Source of the DNA: CAYRSS01 sp964426945
GTDB lineage: Bacteria > Planctomycetota > Phycisphaerae > UBA1845
NCBI GenBank assembly: GCA_964426945.1
Contig: CAYRSS010000005.1
Coordinates: 83,294-147,293 of the forward strand
Direction: 5' to 3'
Length of the DNA: 64,000 nucleotides
Below the pieces are notes generated by a model. It saw nothing but the letters and a program-made list of their open reading frames with translations, searched no databases and was not told where the DNA came from. Position 1 is the stretch's first letter; the number at the start of each line of letters is the position of its first letter. A program made the position numbers and the translations under genes. Shown piece after piece: positions 8,791 through 17,274 of the stretch.

Positions 8791-10716
8791 TCAGGGTTCG
8801 CGCTCGGGGGCCGGCAGATCGGCCGGCTCGCCCTTCGCCGCCGGACTTTCGAACACCGGCTCGCCGTAGCCCTTTTCGCGGTTGATGATCTCGTAGATGA
8901 ACCGCCGTGAAGCGGCGCCTTCGTTTTCCCAGGCCCGTGTGCCGCTGAGGATGTCTCGCAGTTCGATCGCGGAAGTATGCACCGGGCTGTTGCGCAGCGC
9001 GAGGTCGACGTGCCAGCGCGCCTTACGCAGGTCGCCGCGGTGATAGCTTTCCACGGCCGCCTGGTAGTGGCTCTGCGCCCGCCGGTCGCGGCCGTGCCAC
9101 ATGAGACCCTGTCGCAGGCCGATGCGGCCTCGCTCCATCCGGGCGAGGATGTCCGCCGAGTCCGTGGCGTAGCGCTCGTGATCCTTCACCACGTGTACGG
9201 TCAGCAGCACAATGACCTCTTCGCGCTGGACGGTGTCGTTGTTTGAGCGGAAGAACTGTCCGACGTACGGCAGGTCGCCCAGGCCGGGGATCTGCGACCG
9301 GGCATCCGTCGTGACCTCGCGGAACAGGCCGCCGATCATGACCGTGTTGCCGTCCTTCACCAGCACGTTCGTCGTCACTTCCGTGGTCTGCTCAGACGGC
9401 AGACCCTGCGCTGAAACGACGCCGACGCTGTCTTTGGGATAGAGCTCGATCCGCACGAAGCCGTCTTCGCCAACGAATGGGCGGAAAATCAACGTCGTAC
9501 CGGTTTCGAGAAACTCGACCTGCTGAATGGCGGTCGTTTCGGTCACCGTGGTCGTCAGGTAGCCGTCACGCCGGCCGACGATGACCTGGCCGCGCTGCTT
9601 GTTGAGCACCAGCACCTTCGGATTGGCAAGCACGGCCGTGTCGGTGACCGACTCGAGCGCCCGCACGAAGGTGGCGACGTTGTCCTTGATGATGCCGATC
9701 GACAGGCCGCCGCTGGGCACGTTGCTGCGGAAGTCGGTCGAGGCGCCGGCGTTGAACCGCTCAAGCCGATCCGTCGGCAGCGCCCCCAGGGCCAGGTCCT
9801 GCAGCCCCATCGAGGTCGCCCCGAGCAGTTCAAGGTCCACGCCGCCGACGAGGTTGAAGTCGATACCGAGGGCGTTTTCGTCGTCGAGCCGGGCGCGCAG
9901 CATCGTCGCCTCAATGAGCACCTGCTGAGGCCGCACGTCGAGGCGGGCCAGCAGTTCGGCCACGCGTTCAAGGTTCTCGCCCCGGGCCGTCACGACGATG
10001 AAGTCGCCGTGGGCGTGGTTGTCACCGCCGGCGGCTGAAGTGTTTGAGGCGATACCCTCTTCGGCGTTCGGCGACGCGACGACCGACCCGCCGGTGCCCA
10101 GCAGCGGCAGGACGTACTTCGCAGCTTCTTCCGCTCGCACGTAGCTGAGCTGAAATACACGCGTCTGCGGCGGATCCGACTGGATCGCCATCTCTTCCAG
10201 CTCGGCGTTAGTGTAGATGTAGATGAACTTGCCGTCGACGCGATAGCCCGCGCCGTTGGACATCAGGATCGACTCCAACGCCTCCTCGAAGGTCACGTCG
10301 TACAGGCTCGCCGTGACGCTTCCGGTCACGCGCGGCGAAGCGATGATGTTTCGGCGGCTCTCGATGGACAGCGCTCGGAGTACCTGGGCCAACGGCACAT
10401 CGGACACGTGCATCTGGACCGCGCCGGCGTCGGTCACCTTCACGTCCGGCGGGCTGTCGGGCATGCCGGCGACCGTGTTCCACTCTTCGTGCTCAGGATG
10501 AATGGTGGACGCCTGCGATTCGTCGGCGGGCGGTTCCCCCTCACCGGACTGGGCCGCTTTCAGCAACTGGCCAAAGACGTCCACCTCTGGCCGCTCTGCC
10601 TGAGGCTGCGAGCCGCCGCCCGACTGCCCCGCCGCGCGCGGCGTCACCGCCGCCAGCGCGACGGCCATTGCCAGGCTGCGAGCAAGGGTCCACCTTCGAA
10701 AACAGCTTGATGACAT
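8791..10716 (-). CDS. pilQ: Outer-membrane secretin (PilQ/GspD family)
   Basis: The protein is 641 residues. A signal peptide ends near AAGQS. Next come an STN-like domain (about 85-170, with VPLAQVLRALSIESRRNI), N-domain modules (FQLSYVRAEEAAKYV, VLIEATMLRA) and the secretin channel domain (about 340-520) with GGLFREVTTD and IPGLGDLPYVGQFFRS. After the channel there is an extension of about 110 residues, including HYQAAVESYHRGDLRKARWH, that looks TPR-like and is not part of the standard secretin. It should form the outer-membrane pore. The reading frame allows TTG 10722, but ATG 10716 with AAGGAGG eight bases upstream is preferred. Confidence 0.92.
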   Translation of the reverse strand: MSSSCFRRWTLARSLAMAVALAAVTPRAAGQSGGGSQPQAERPEVDVFGQLLKAAQSGEGEPPADESQASTIHPEHEEWNTVAGMPDSPPDVKVTDAGAVQMHVSDVPLAQVLRALSIESRRNIIASPRVTGSVTASLYDVTFEEALESILMSNGAGYRVDGKFIYIYTNAELEEMAIQSDPPQTRVFQLSYVRAEEAAKYVLPLLGTGGSVVASPNAEEGIASNTSAAGGDNHAHGDFIVVTARGENLERVAELLARLDVRPQQVLIEATMLRARLDDENALGIDFNLVGGVDLELLGATSMGLQDLALGALPTDRLERFNAGASTDFRSNVPSGGLSIGIIKDNVATFVRALESVTDTAVLANPKVLVLNKQRGQVIVGRRDGYLTTTVTETTAIQQVEFLETGTTLIFRPFVGEDGFVRIELYPKDSVGVVSAQGLPSEQTTEVTTNVLVKDGNTVMIGGLFREVTTDARSQIPGLGDLPYVGQFFRSNNDTVQREEVIVLLTVHVVKDHERYATDSADILARMERGRIGLRQGLMWHGRDRRAQSHYQAAVESYHRGDLRKARWHVDLALRNSPVHTSAIELRDILSGTRAWENEGAASRRFIYEIINREKGYGEPVFESPAAKGEPADLPAPEREP

Positions 10717-10764
10717 TCCCAAGGCCTCCTTGCCCGCCGATCGCCAGTGACCGGGCCGTGTCGA

Positions 10765-11337
10765 TTACGGCATGAGCAGGGTTACGCTGCGCTCGCCGGA
10801 GGTCAGCGTCACCTGTCGAGGGTGGATAGACGACACCCTCCACGCCCCGAGCCGATCCCCGACCCGCACCTCGCGCCCGCCGATAATGGCGAACCGCCGT
10901 GGAGGCGGGCCGGACGACTCGAAGGTCGCCTGTAGCAAGGCGCTGTCCGGCGTGAAGTTTGTATCGTCTGATAATGAGGCGGGGTTTGTTTCACCCGAGG
11001 AATCGATCACCCGCGAAGCCATCGACGCCGCGACCCCCGGGGGCGGGGCGAACACGTCGCGAGCGAGTTTCGAGGGCAGATCCGGCAGCTTGGGCAGCGA
11101 CGCCGGAGCGTCGGGCAGTGCTGGCAGGGGCTCTGTGCCTGCCTCACTGATCGGCGGGAACGGTGCAGGGTCCGGCGGCTGGGCTGTCGCCGGCTGGGGG
11201 CCGCCACGTCCGATAAACTGGATGCCCACGATAACCGCCAGAAGCGCCAGCAGCCCGCCCAGCGCCGCCACCTTCCGGGGCGCCGCGGCGGCCTGGAGCC
11301 GCCAGTACGTGAGCTGTCGATCCAGCACAGACGCCAC
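10765..11337 (-). CDS. PilP/GspC-like periplasmic pilus protein
   Basis: The protein is about 190 residues. It has a short cytoplasmic start, one membrane segment (about 27-43), a Pro-rich linker, and a C-terminal small beta domain (GGREVRVGDRLGAW then ERSVTLLMP) of the kind seen in PilP and the GspC homology region. That domain normally contacts the secretin N0 domain. Several in-frame GTG codons are possible; GTG 11337 has GAGGAG eight bases upstream. It lies between pilO and pilQ as pilP does in proteobacteria. Unlike classical PilP it has no lipobox and is a bitopic protein. Confidence 0.75.
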   Translation of the reverse strand: MASVLDRQLTYWRLQAAAAPRKVAALGGLLALLAVIVGIQFIGRGGPQPATAQPPDPAPFPPISEAGTEPLPALPDAPASLPKLPDLPSKLARDVFAPPPGVAASMASRVIDSSGETNPASLSDDTNFTPDSALLQATFESSGPPPRRFAIIGGREVRVGDRLGAWRVSSIHPRQVTLTSGERSVTLLMP

Positions 11338-11349
11338 CAGCACGACTCC

Positions 11350-11889
11350 TCAGGTCCGAGGCTGCGACTCGTAAAACACGAACACGGTCAGCTTGTGCGC
11401 CAGCGGCGTCCCGGGTCGTCCGACCTGCCGCGAATCGAGCTGCGCCACGCGCACGATCCGCTGCATCGACTCGATGCGCCGTACAAATGTGTGCAGGGCT
11501 GTGAAGCTCCCGGTGAGTTCGAGATCGATCGGGAGCACGCCCAGTTCTCCCACAGTAATCCCCGCCCGCGGTCGCATGTCCGATGCTTTGAGCCCCGCCT
11601 CAGCCGCGGCCGACGCGAGGCGAGCGACGAGCTCGCCGAGATCGTCCGTCGGCGGGATTTCTTCATCGAACGCCGCCTGCCGGGCGCGCAGCGCACGCAG
11701 GTCCGCCTCCATCGCCGTCGAGGAGTGCGCCAGGTCGTGCCGCGCGCCGAGCTCTTGCCGAGCCTCGCGCAGCGCATCGCCGGCCCGGGCCAGCGCCGCC
11801 TGCTGCGGCCGGACCACCAGCAGCGAATAGCCGGCCACCAGCGCAACCGCCGCACCCAGCATGCCGAACTGGTTCTTCAACCGCTCCAC
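11350..11889 (-). CDS. pilO: Pilus alignment protein PilO
   Basis: About 179 residues from GTG 11889. One membrane segment near the N-terminus (MLGAAVALVAGYSLLVV) is followed by a coiled coil (ALREARQELGARHDL) and a ferredoxin-like periplasmic domain with LPIDLELTGSFTALHTFVRR, the best-conserved part of PilO. It dimerises with PilN and links the inner-membrane complex to the secretin. A longer start at GTG 11940 would overlap pilN; the shorter form is chosen because it avoids the overlap, but its ribosome site is weak. Confidence 0.88.
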   Translation of the reverse strand: MERLKNQFGMLGAAVALVAGYSLLVVRPQQAALARAGDALREARQELGARHDLAHSSTAMEADLRALRARQAAFDEEIPPTDDLGELVARLASAAAEAGLKASDMRPRAGITVGELGVLPIDLELTGSFTALHTFVRRIESMQRIVRVAQLDSRQVGRPGTPLAHKLTVFVFYESQPRT

Positions 11890-11915
11890 ACACCTGCCCC
11901 CGGGCACGTGCCCGC

Positions 11916-12524
11916 CTATTCGAACAGCGGCAACCGACACGCCAGCTCGAATTCCCGGCCCTCCAGCCCGCCGGCGTCAACGGCGCGGGCGTACACCATG
12001 CCGACATCCTCAAACAGCGGCGAAGCGCTGAGGTTCGTGAGCAGCGCGCCGATGGCCGCCTCGTCGCGGGCGTAGCCGGTGATGCGCACGTTCCGTCCAT
12101 CATCCGGCGGGGCTCCGCGATGCGCCCGTCCCGGCGTCTCCGGCGAGACCGTCGCCACCCCCGGTTGCGCGATGTACAGCCGCGTAGCCCACGCATCGGC
12201 CGGCAGGCAGCGCGACAGTTCGGCCAGCACGCCGTGCATCGGCGCACCGCCCCGCGCTGTCGAGCGCATCTGCTCGCGACGGCGGGCCTGTTCCAGCTCA
12301 TGCCGCACCGATGTCGCCAGATCCACGATCGGAGATTGGTTTGCACTGGCCGAGCGAATCGACTCGATCTCGGCGCGCACCGAACGAACCTGGGCGAACT
12401 TCCACATGGAGAAGGTCGCCATCGCGGCGATCAGCAGTGACAGTGATCGGGTCGTGCGTCGGCGCGCCAGGCGCCGCGCCGTGCGCACCCGATAGCTGGC
12501 CGGCGTGAAGTCGATGAGCTTCAT
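11916..12524 (-). CDS. pilN: Pilus assembly protein PilN
   Basis: The protein is 202 residues. It begins MKLIDFTPASYR, the place of the conserved N-terminal PilN motif that docks into PilM. A membrane segment (about 28-42) and a periplasmic ferredoxin-like domain (ADAWATRLYIAQPGV, then a Fims-like VRITGYARDEAAIGALLTNL) follow. The ATG overlaps the pilM stop by four bases, implying translational coupling. Confidence 0.9.
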   Translation of the reverse strand: MKLIDFTPASYRVRTARRLARRRTTRSLSLLIAAMATFSMWKFAQVRSVRAEIESIRSASANQSPIVDLATSVRHELEQARRREQMRSTARGGAPMHGVLAELSRCLPADAWATRLYIAQPGVATVSPETPGRAHRGAPPDDGRNVRITGYARDEAAIGALLTNLSASPLFEDVGMVYARAVDAGGLEGREFELACRLPLFE

Positions 12525-13645
12525 GACGCCACCGCCGGCTGCACCGTCTCATGCTTCGCATCACCCTTCGGCACGAAGCCACGCATCGCAAGACCCGCAG
12601 CTGTCGCCCATTCCGGCTGCCCCGACCGGCGATCCGGACCGGCCAGCACCGTTGCACAGTGCACGCCGCGCAGCGGATGCCCCGGCACGACCGGTGCGCC
12701 GATCACCGCCGTCAGCCGCTCGAGGACGCCCCCGTGACGGGCCCCGCCGCCCACGCAGGTGATTCCGTCCGGTCGAAGCCCGCGGAACGTCACCGAGTAG
12801 TACCGCAGGCAGAGACCGATTTCCTTGCCGAGCTGCTCGATCGGCGCCGCCAGCGCCTGCCAGACGGCGGGCAGCCGTTCGTCCGTCGCGCCGGCCGCCG
12901 ACGGCTCGGCGGTTCGCATCGAGAGCGCGAACAGCTCCGCCGCCTCGTCGGCACCGACGCTGAGCGACGAGCCGATCGCCGACTGAAAGGCTGCGCAACC
13001 GATGTCGAGTGTCTTGGCGAAGGCGATCTCGTCGCCCTGGGTGATGACCAGCCGCGAACCGCCCTGGCCGAGGTCGAGAAACGCGTTGATCTGGCCGGCG
13101 TCTTCCTCGCGCTTGAGAAACCTCTCAAACGGCCTGAACATCGCCGCGGGGGCGAAGTCGATCGCATCGACCTCGAGTTTCGCTTCATCCGCCGCAGTGA
13201 GCATCGCGTCCAGCGTGTCGCCGCGCACAGCCGCGACGATCAGCTCGCACTGCGGGCCCTGCGCCGACTCCACCCGTCCCGCGTTGAAGAACCGCACTTC
13301 CGGATTGCCGTCGAGCGACTGGAAGCGCTCCGATGCCTCGAAGAGCACAGCCTGTTCGAGCTCTTCCTCTGGGATGATCGGGAGGCGGAAGTTTTTGACC
13401 TTGATGAGCGAATGGCTCACCGCCAGCACGACCCGGTCGCCGCGGAATCCGCCCGAGGCCATCATGGCCCGCACCCCTGCGAGCATGCCGCCGGCAGCAC
13501 CACAGGGCACACCGACGGGCGGCGTCGGCGTCTCGGAGGCCGCGATGACCTCAAGCCGGCCGCCCAGCGACGCAAGCTGGATCAGACGCACGCGGTGTGC
13601 GCCGAAGTCGATACCGATGGGACCAATGACGGGTCTGTCAAACAA
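12521..13645 (-). CDS. pilM: Cytoplasmic actin-like pilus protein PilM
   Basis: The protein is 374 residues with the actin/FtsA-like fold. The first phosphate loop is IGIDFGAHRVRLIQL, a second lies at FLDLGQGGSRLVI, and the adenosine-binding stretch is ITCVGGGARHGGVLERL. PilM sits under the inner membrane, binds PilN and signals the ATPase state to the PilN/PilO complex. The start is TTG at 13645, with a G-rich site nine bases upstream; no ATG or GTG is available before the fold begins. Confidence 0.92.
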   Translation of the reverse strand: MFDRPVIGPIGIDFGAHRVRLIQLASLGGRLEVIAASETPTPPVGVPCGAAGGMLAGVRAMMASGGFRGDRVVLAVSHSLIKVKNFRLPIIPEEELEQAVLFEASERFQSLDGNPEVRFFNAGRVESAQGPQCELIVAAVRGDTLDAMLTAADEAKLEVDAIDFAPAAMFRPFERFLKREEDAGQINAFLDLGQGGSRLVITQGDEIAFAKTLDIGCAAFQSAIGSSLSVGADEAAELFALSMRTAEPSAAGATDERLPAVWQALAAPIEQLGKEIGLCLRYYSVTFRGLRPDGITCVGGGARHGGVLERLTAVIGAPVVPGHPLRGVHCATVLAGPDRRSGQPEWATAAGLAMRGFVPKGDAKHETVQPAVAS

Positions 13646-13696
13646 GACGAGAAGCCCCCCGCGTCGATGATCGTCCCGGCTGCGCCGCGCTTCGCG

Positions 13697-14014
13697 TCAG
13701 GATCTGCCGCCCGGGGCCGGACGAGGTGCACCCGCACCCTTCGCGCGATCCGCAGCAGCCTTGTCGAGCCCTTCCACGCGAACCTTGATTGTCTGGTGCT
13801 CCAGCGTGTCGATGAGCTGCTGCAACAGAGCGTTGGTACGGCGGATCTCCTCGAGCTGCGCGACGCGCTGTGTGCCCGCGTCGGGGATCTGCGCCTGGGC
13901 GCGATCGACAAGCGGCGCAGGACTCAGCCAGACCTTCAGCACGCTCAGCGCCACCACGAGGATGATGACGCTCCGCAGGACGCGCGACGCGAGCGAGCGA
14001 TTCCCATTGTCCAT
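13697..14014 (-). CDS. Small single-pass membrane protein between pilin and pilM
   Basis: The protein is 105 residues. It has a short positive N-terminus, one membrane segment (VIILVVALSVLKVWL, about 16-30), a helical stretch that could form a coiled coil (VAQLEEIRRTNALLQQLIDTLEHQ) and an Ala/Pro/Gly-rich basic tail. ATG 14014 has GGAGG six bases upstream and is a very clear start. No family is recognised. Operon position suggests a pilus accessory subunit. Confidence 0.75.
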   Translation of the reverse strand: MDNGNRSLASRVLRSVIILVVALSVLKVWLSPAPLVDRAQAQIPDAGTQRVAQLEEIRRTNALLQQLIDTLEHQTIKVRVEGLDKAAADRAKGAGAPRPAPGGRS

Positions 14015-14111
14015 GAGGCTCCTCCTTGATGCGCAAGACCGAAGCGGCATCCACCGGACGCCGCTCGGTCTCGCTCTGGGTCAGGGCTGCCGTCGGCGCC
14101 GGCCGCGGCGA

Positions 14112-14555
14112 CTACAGCGATTCGTTGGTGGCATCGCCATCGTTCGCCCGGAACGTGGCCACGCCGCTGCTTACCGTGTACAGCCACGCCGTGGCCGTGC
14201 CGTCCGACGCACCGATCGTGTTCGTACCGGTGTACGGGTTGTTGGGCATGCTCTGCAGGTACGGACCGAGCGTCCCGTTGGTCGTGCTGCCGGCGGCCGT
14301 CGTCTTCTGCGTCATCTGCGACGCGAAGGTCGTGCTGTCGGTCGGGTAGCTGCCGTTGTGCTGAAGCTTGTACAGCTCGAGCTGCGCCCGGATCGTCGCC
14401 AGGTTCGCCACCAGCGCGCTACGCTTGGCGTCACCCGATGCATCCGAGAACTGCGGGATGACGATCGCGCCGAGGATCCCCAGAATCACCACGACGATGA
14501 GAACTTCCACCAGCGTGAACGCGCGCGACTTCTTCATGGGTTCTTGTACTGCCAT
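14112..14555 (-). CDS. Type IV pilin / pseudopilin
   Basis: About 146 residues. A short basic leader ends KKSRA and is followed by FTLVEVLIVVVILGILGAIV, the class III signal and alpha1 helix with the invariant Glu at position 5 of the mature protein. Prepilin peptidase should cut between Ala and Phe; Ala in place of Gly at -1 is seen in planctomycetes. The globular part (NLATIRAQLELYKLQHNGSYP, GPYLQSMPNNPYTG) follows the GspG-like pattern. It heads the pilus operon. The start at 14555 is preferred to the one at 14537 because of an upstream GGGAG. Confidence 0.93.
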   Translation of the reverse strand: MAVQEPMKKSRAFTLVEVLIVVVILGILGAIVIPQFSDASGDAKRSALVANLATIRAQLELYKLQHNGSYPTDSTTFASQMTQKTTAAGSTTNGTLGPYLQSMPNNPYTGTNTIGASDGTATAWLYTVSSGVATFRANDGDATNESL

Positions 14556-14899
14556 GGACTTTCTGCACTCCCTGTGTACGCCCCGACTACTGCTTGCGTA
14601 CGCCCGGCCGCAGGGGCGAACCGGACCCCCGACTGCGCGCCGCGTGGGCCGTCGGCCATGCGGCGCGCTGGTCGAACTCGTCGCCCGATCCTCCCGGCGC
14701 GGCGTGTTGTCGCGCCGGTGAGACACCAGCAACGACCTTGGTATCGGTGCCGTGGGCAGCCGGGTTGAGGCGGTAAAGCAATGCTTGCCCCTCGAGACTA
14801 GGGTGTTTTACTTGCCGCTATGCGGACGCGCGCGGGCTCGGATGATCGGACGGGATCGGCCGTTATCGGGCCAGGGATTGGAGGACGGCCGGCCCCGCG
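14556..14899. other. Leader/intergenic region upstream of the pilin
   Basis: About 340 bases without a gene. Besides the possible promoter, an 8-bp perfect inverted repeat (CCGGCGCG at 14694-14701 and CGCGCCGG at 14711-14718) could form a hairpin in the pilin leader. It has no T-run and so is not a standard terminator. No known riboswitch was recognised. Confidence 0.35.
14778..14791 (-). promoter_or_regulatory. Possible sigma-54 promoter of the pilin/pilus operon
   Basis: On the minus strand GG, ten bases, then GC are present (GGGGCAAGCATTGC), with TTGCT matching the -12 box. The -24 box is only partly conserved. Sigma-54 control of pilin genes is common in bacteria. Transcription would start near 14766, giving a leader of about 210 bases. 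Confidence 0.3.
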
Positions 14900-16384
14900 C
14901 TAGGCAGGGACCAGCAGCGTCGTTGCGGCGAGGAGGCCGAAGACGAGGGCGAGCCGCCGTCGCCGCGTGGCGGCGCTCTGGTGTGGCTCGCGGAAAATCA
15001 GCGCTGCGCCGAGAATCAGCAGCGCCAGCGCGCCCGCTGCACTCGTCGCCAGCGGGCCGATCACCCAACGAGAGAGCGGCACTCCGGCCCCGGCCGCGAC
15101 GAGCCCACCGACAACCAGCCGAGCATAAAGCCGACCCCACGTCGATGGCCGGACAGCGGTGCGATGCAGCGCCATGACTTGCCCGGTCGCGCACGCGAGC
15201 CCGACACCCGCCAGCCCGAGCCCCATGAGCGCCGATCCCGCCAGGCCAATCGCCCCGCCGCGCTCGTGCATCAGCACCGCCACAGCCACGATCCCGCCAG
15301 CCCCCGCGCAGCACAGCCCGAAGTCCGCCAGGTCACGGACCTTCTCAGGGCGCCGCCATCCGGCGACGCACCAGCCCAGCCCAGCCAGGAGCACTCCGCA
15401 CGCCACGGCGGTCACGCGCTGCGGGGTGCCGGCCTCGGCGATCCACCCTGCCAGCGTCCACGCCGCGCACGCACCCGCGACCACGATTCCCGCGCGAAGC
15501 ATCCGAGGCCGCCGATCACTCACCGTCGGCAGGCGCACATCGGAGACAGACTCTGCCACATGACCGACCGCGATGGAAGGCGGCATGCGCCATACGGCGA
15601 CCACCGCCAGCGCCAGAGCAGGCAGCGCCGCGGCCATCATCGCGGCCTCGGGCCGGCCCAGTTGGGCGGCAAGCGCCCACGCGGCCAGAACCCCTGCGCC
15701 GCCGCCGATCAGCGCCGCGCCGGGTGCCGAAGGTACCGCGTCCTCGGACCCGGGCGACCAGGACTGAACGCGAACCAGCGCCATACCCAGCAACCCGATC
15801 GGCGCCAGCCCGCAGCAGAACCCCAGCGTCAGTTGGAGCGCAATCTCCGACGGCGTGTGCCAGAGGAAGTGAACGTGCATGAACCGGTATGCATCGGCCG
15901 CACGCGCGCACAGGAAGGGCAGCGTCGCCGTCGTCAGTCCGCCAATCAGAGCCGCGGCGGCCATCACGCCCGACTGGATATGCGGGTTACTCCGAAGACC
16001 GCCGCGCGACAGACCGCCGATCCCCATACCCCGCGCACGCCCGACGAGCCACGCGGCAAGTGTTCCCGGTGCAGCGAGGCCCGTCGCCAGGGCCAGCAGC
16101 AGGCCCGCCGCCGCCGGGCGCAGGCCGCCGTCGAAGTCGCTCGCCAGCCGTACCGCAGCCGCTGTCATGGCGAGCCCGAGGCAGACCCCCAGCGCCCCGG
16201 CAGCCACGGCCCCCGACCCGCCCGCCTGCGCGGAACTGCGGAGGATGGTTGCGGCGGTCGGCGCGTGGTCCTGAGCGGCAATGACGTCACGAAGTCCGCC
16301 GACTGAACCCGGCACGGCGGACCGTTCTTCACGCCGGGCGTGTCGCCCGCGAGTGCCGATCCGTCGGGCGGTGGAATGGGACAT
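14900..16384 (-). CDS. Multi-pass integral membrane protein, family unknown
   Basis: The protein is 494 residues. After a charged, probably cytoplasmic N-terminus of about 60 residues it has roughly twelve hydrophobic segments with Gly/Ala-rich helices. A conserved-looking polar patch (AYRFMHVHFLWHTPSE, about 165-180) sits after the fourth segment. Size and helix count resemble a transporter of major-facilitator size, but no signature loop is seen. The start has AGGGAAGG about seven bases upstream. It follows birA on the same strand, 67 bases apart. Confidence 0.7.
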   Translation of the reverse strand: MSHSTARRIGTRGRHARREERSAVPGSVGGLRDVIAAQDHAPTAATILRSSAQAGGSGAVAAGALGVCLGLAMTAAAVRLASDFDGGLRPAAAGLLLALATGLAAPGTLAAWLVGRARGMGIGGLSRGGLRSNPHIQSGVMAAAALIGGLTTATLPFLCARAADAYRFMHVHFLWHTPSEIALQLTLGFCCGLAPIGLLGMALVRVQSWSPGSEDAVPSAPGAALIGGGAGVLAAWALAAQLGRPEAAMMAAALPALALAVVAVWRMPPSIAVGHVAESVSDVRLPTVSDRRPRMLRAGIVVAGACAAWTLAGWIAEAGTPQRVTAVACGVLLAGLGWCVAGWRRPEKVRDLADFGLCCAGAGGIVAVAVLMHERGGAIGLAGSALMGLGLAGVGLACATGQVMALHRTAVRPSTWGRLYARLVVGGLVAAGAGVPLSRWVIGPLATSAAGALALLILGAALIFREPHQSAATRRRRLALVFGLLAATTLLVPA

Positions 16385-16451
16385 GAGGTGGCCTTCCCTG
16401 GAGGTCCGACGGCCGCGGCCTTATGCGCAGCCCCCATCCGTGGGCATCAAT

Positions 16452-17261
16452 CTACGGCAGCGGGCCCGTGTCGTGGCTGGTATCGAACACACTGAATGCC
16501 CGCACGCCGCCGCCATCGAGTTGTACCACGAGCGACGCCGTGGGGTCCAGATCGACCACCGTACCGGAGAAGGTCTCCCCGTCGCGACGCAGCGAGACCC
16601 GCGATCCGATCATCGCGGTTCGCGACATCCACCGCTGCCGCAAGCCATCCAGATCGCATGGCTGCGGCGAAGCCAGCAAGCAATCCAGCCCGGTCAGCAC
16701 GGCTGCAACCAGCGCGCTGCGATCGACGGGCCGCGTCCCGGCGAGGTCCAGCGAGGTCGCGACCGGAGACAGGTCGCCATCGAAGTGGCCCGCATGCTGC
16801 AGGCAGTTGATGCCGATCCCGATGACCCACGCCCGCCCGGACCCCAACGGCCTCGATTCGACGAGCACCCCGCCAAGCTTCCGTCCGTCGTACAGGAGGT
16901 CGTTGGGCCACTTCAGCGTCACTCGAACGCCGACTACGGCCTCAATCGCCTCCGCGGCCGCGACGCACGGGGCCAGCGCGAGCTGTGCCGCGGAGAGTTT
17001 CCGGCCGTCATCGACAAGCAACACACTGCACAGCACGCTCGCCCCGCGGGCGTCGCGCCACGGCCGCCCGAGCCGCCCCCGTCCGCCGGTCTGGTGCTCC
17101 GCGAGGACCACCAACCCGTCGGCGTCGGGCGAACACGCCTCGGCCCACGCGACATCGTTCGTGCTCGTGACGGTGTCACTATACGCCAGCCGCCGGCCGA
17201 CGCGCCGCGGCGCGATCGACCGGCCGATCCGCTCCATGTCCAACGCGCCATGCAGCCTCAA
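16452..17261 (-). CDS. birA: Biotin--[acetyl-CoA-carboxylase] ligase
   Basis: About 269 residues from TTG 17261. The catalytic domain shows SDTVTSTNDVAWA, the biotinyl-AMP loop GGRGRLGRPW and KWPNDLLYDGRKLGG. The small C-terminal SH3-like domain has GETFSGTVVDLDPTASLVV. There is no N-terminal helix-turn-helix, so this is a monofunctional enzyme rather than a repressor. It activates biotin with ATP and attaches it to the carrier protein of carboxylases. Longer starts would overlap the glycosyltransferase gene; TTG 17261 has GGAG seven bases upstream and lies 13 bases after that gene's stop. Confidence 0.93.
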   Translation of the reverse strand: MRLHGALDMERIGRSIAPRRVGRRLAYSDTVTSTNDVAWAEACSPDADGLVVLAEHQTGGRGRLGRPWRDARGASVLCSVLLVDDGRKLSAAQLALAPCVAAAEAIEAVVGVRVTLKWPNDLLYDGRKLGGVLVESRPLGSGRAWVIGIGINCLQHAGHFDGDLSPVATSLDLAGTRPVDRSALVAAVLTGLDCLLASPQPCDLDGLRQRWMSRTAMIGSRVSLRRDGETFSGTVVDLDPTASLVVQLDGGGVRAFSVFDTSHDTGPLP

Positions 17262-17274
17262 CGCCAGACTCCGC

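Noticed and set aside
11350..11940. Longer start for pilO at GTG 11940.
   Set aside because: It would overlap pilN and adds a segment unlike the PilO N-terminus; the shorter GTG start is preferred.
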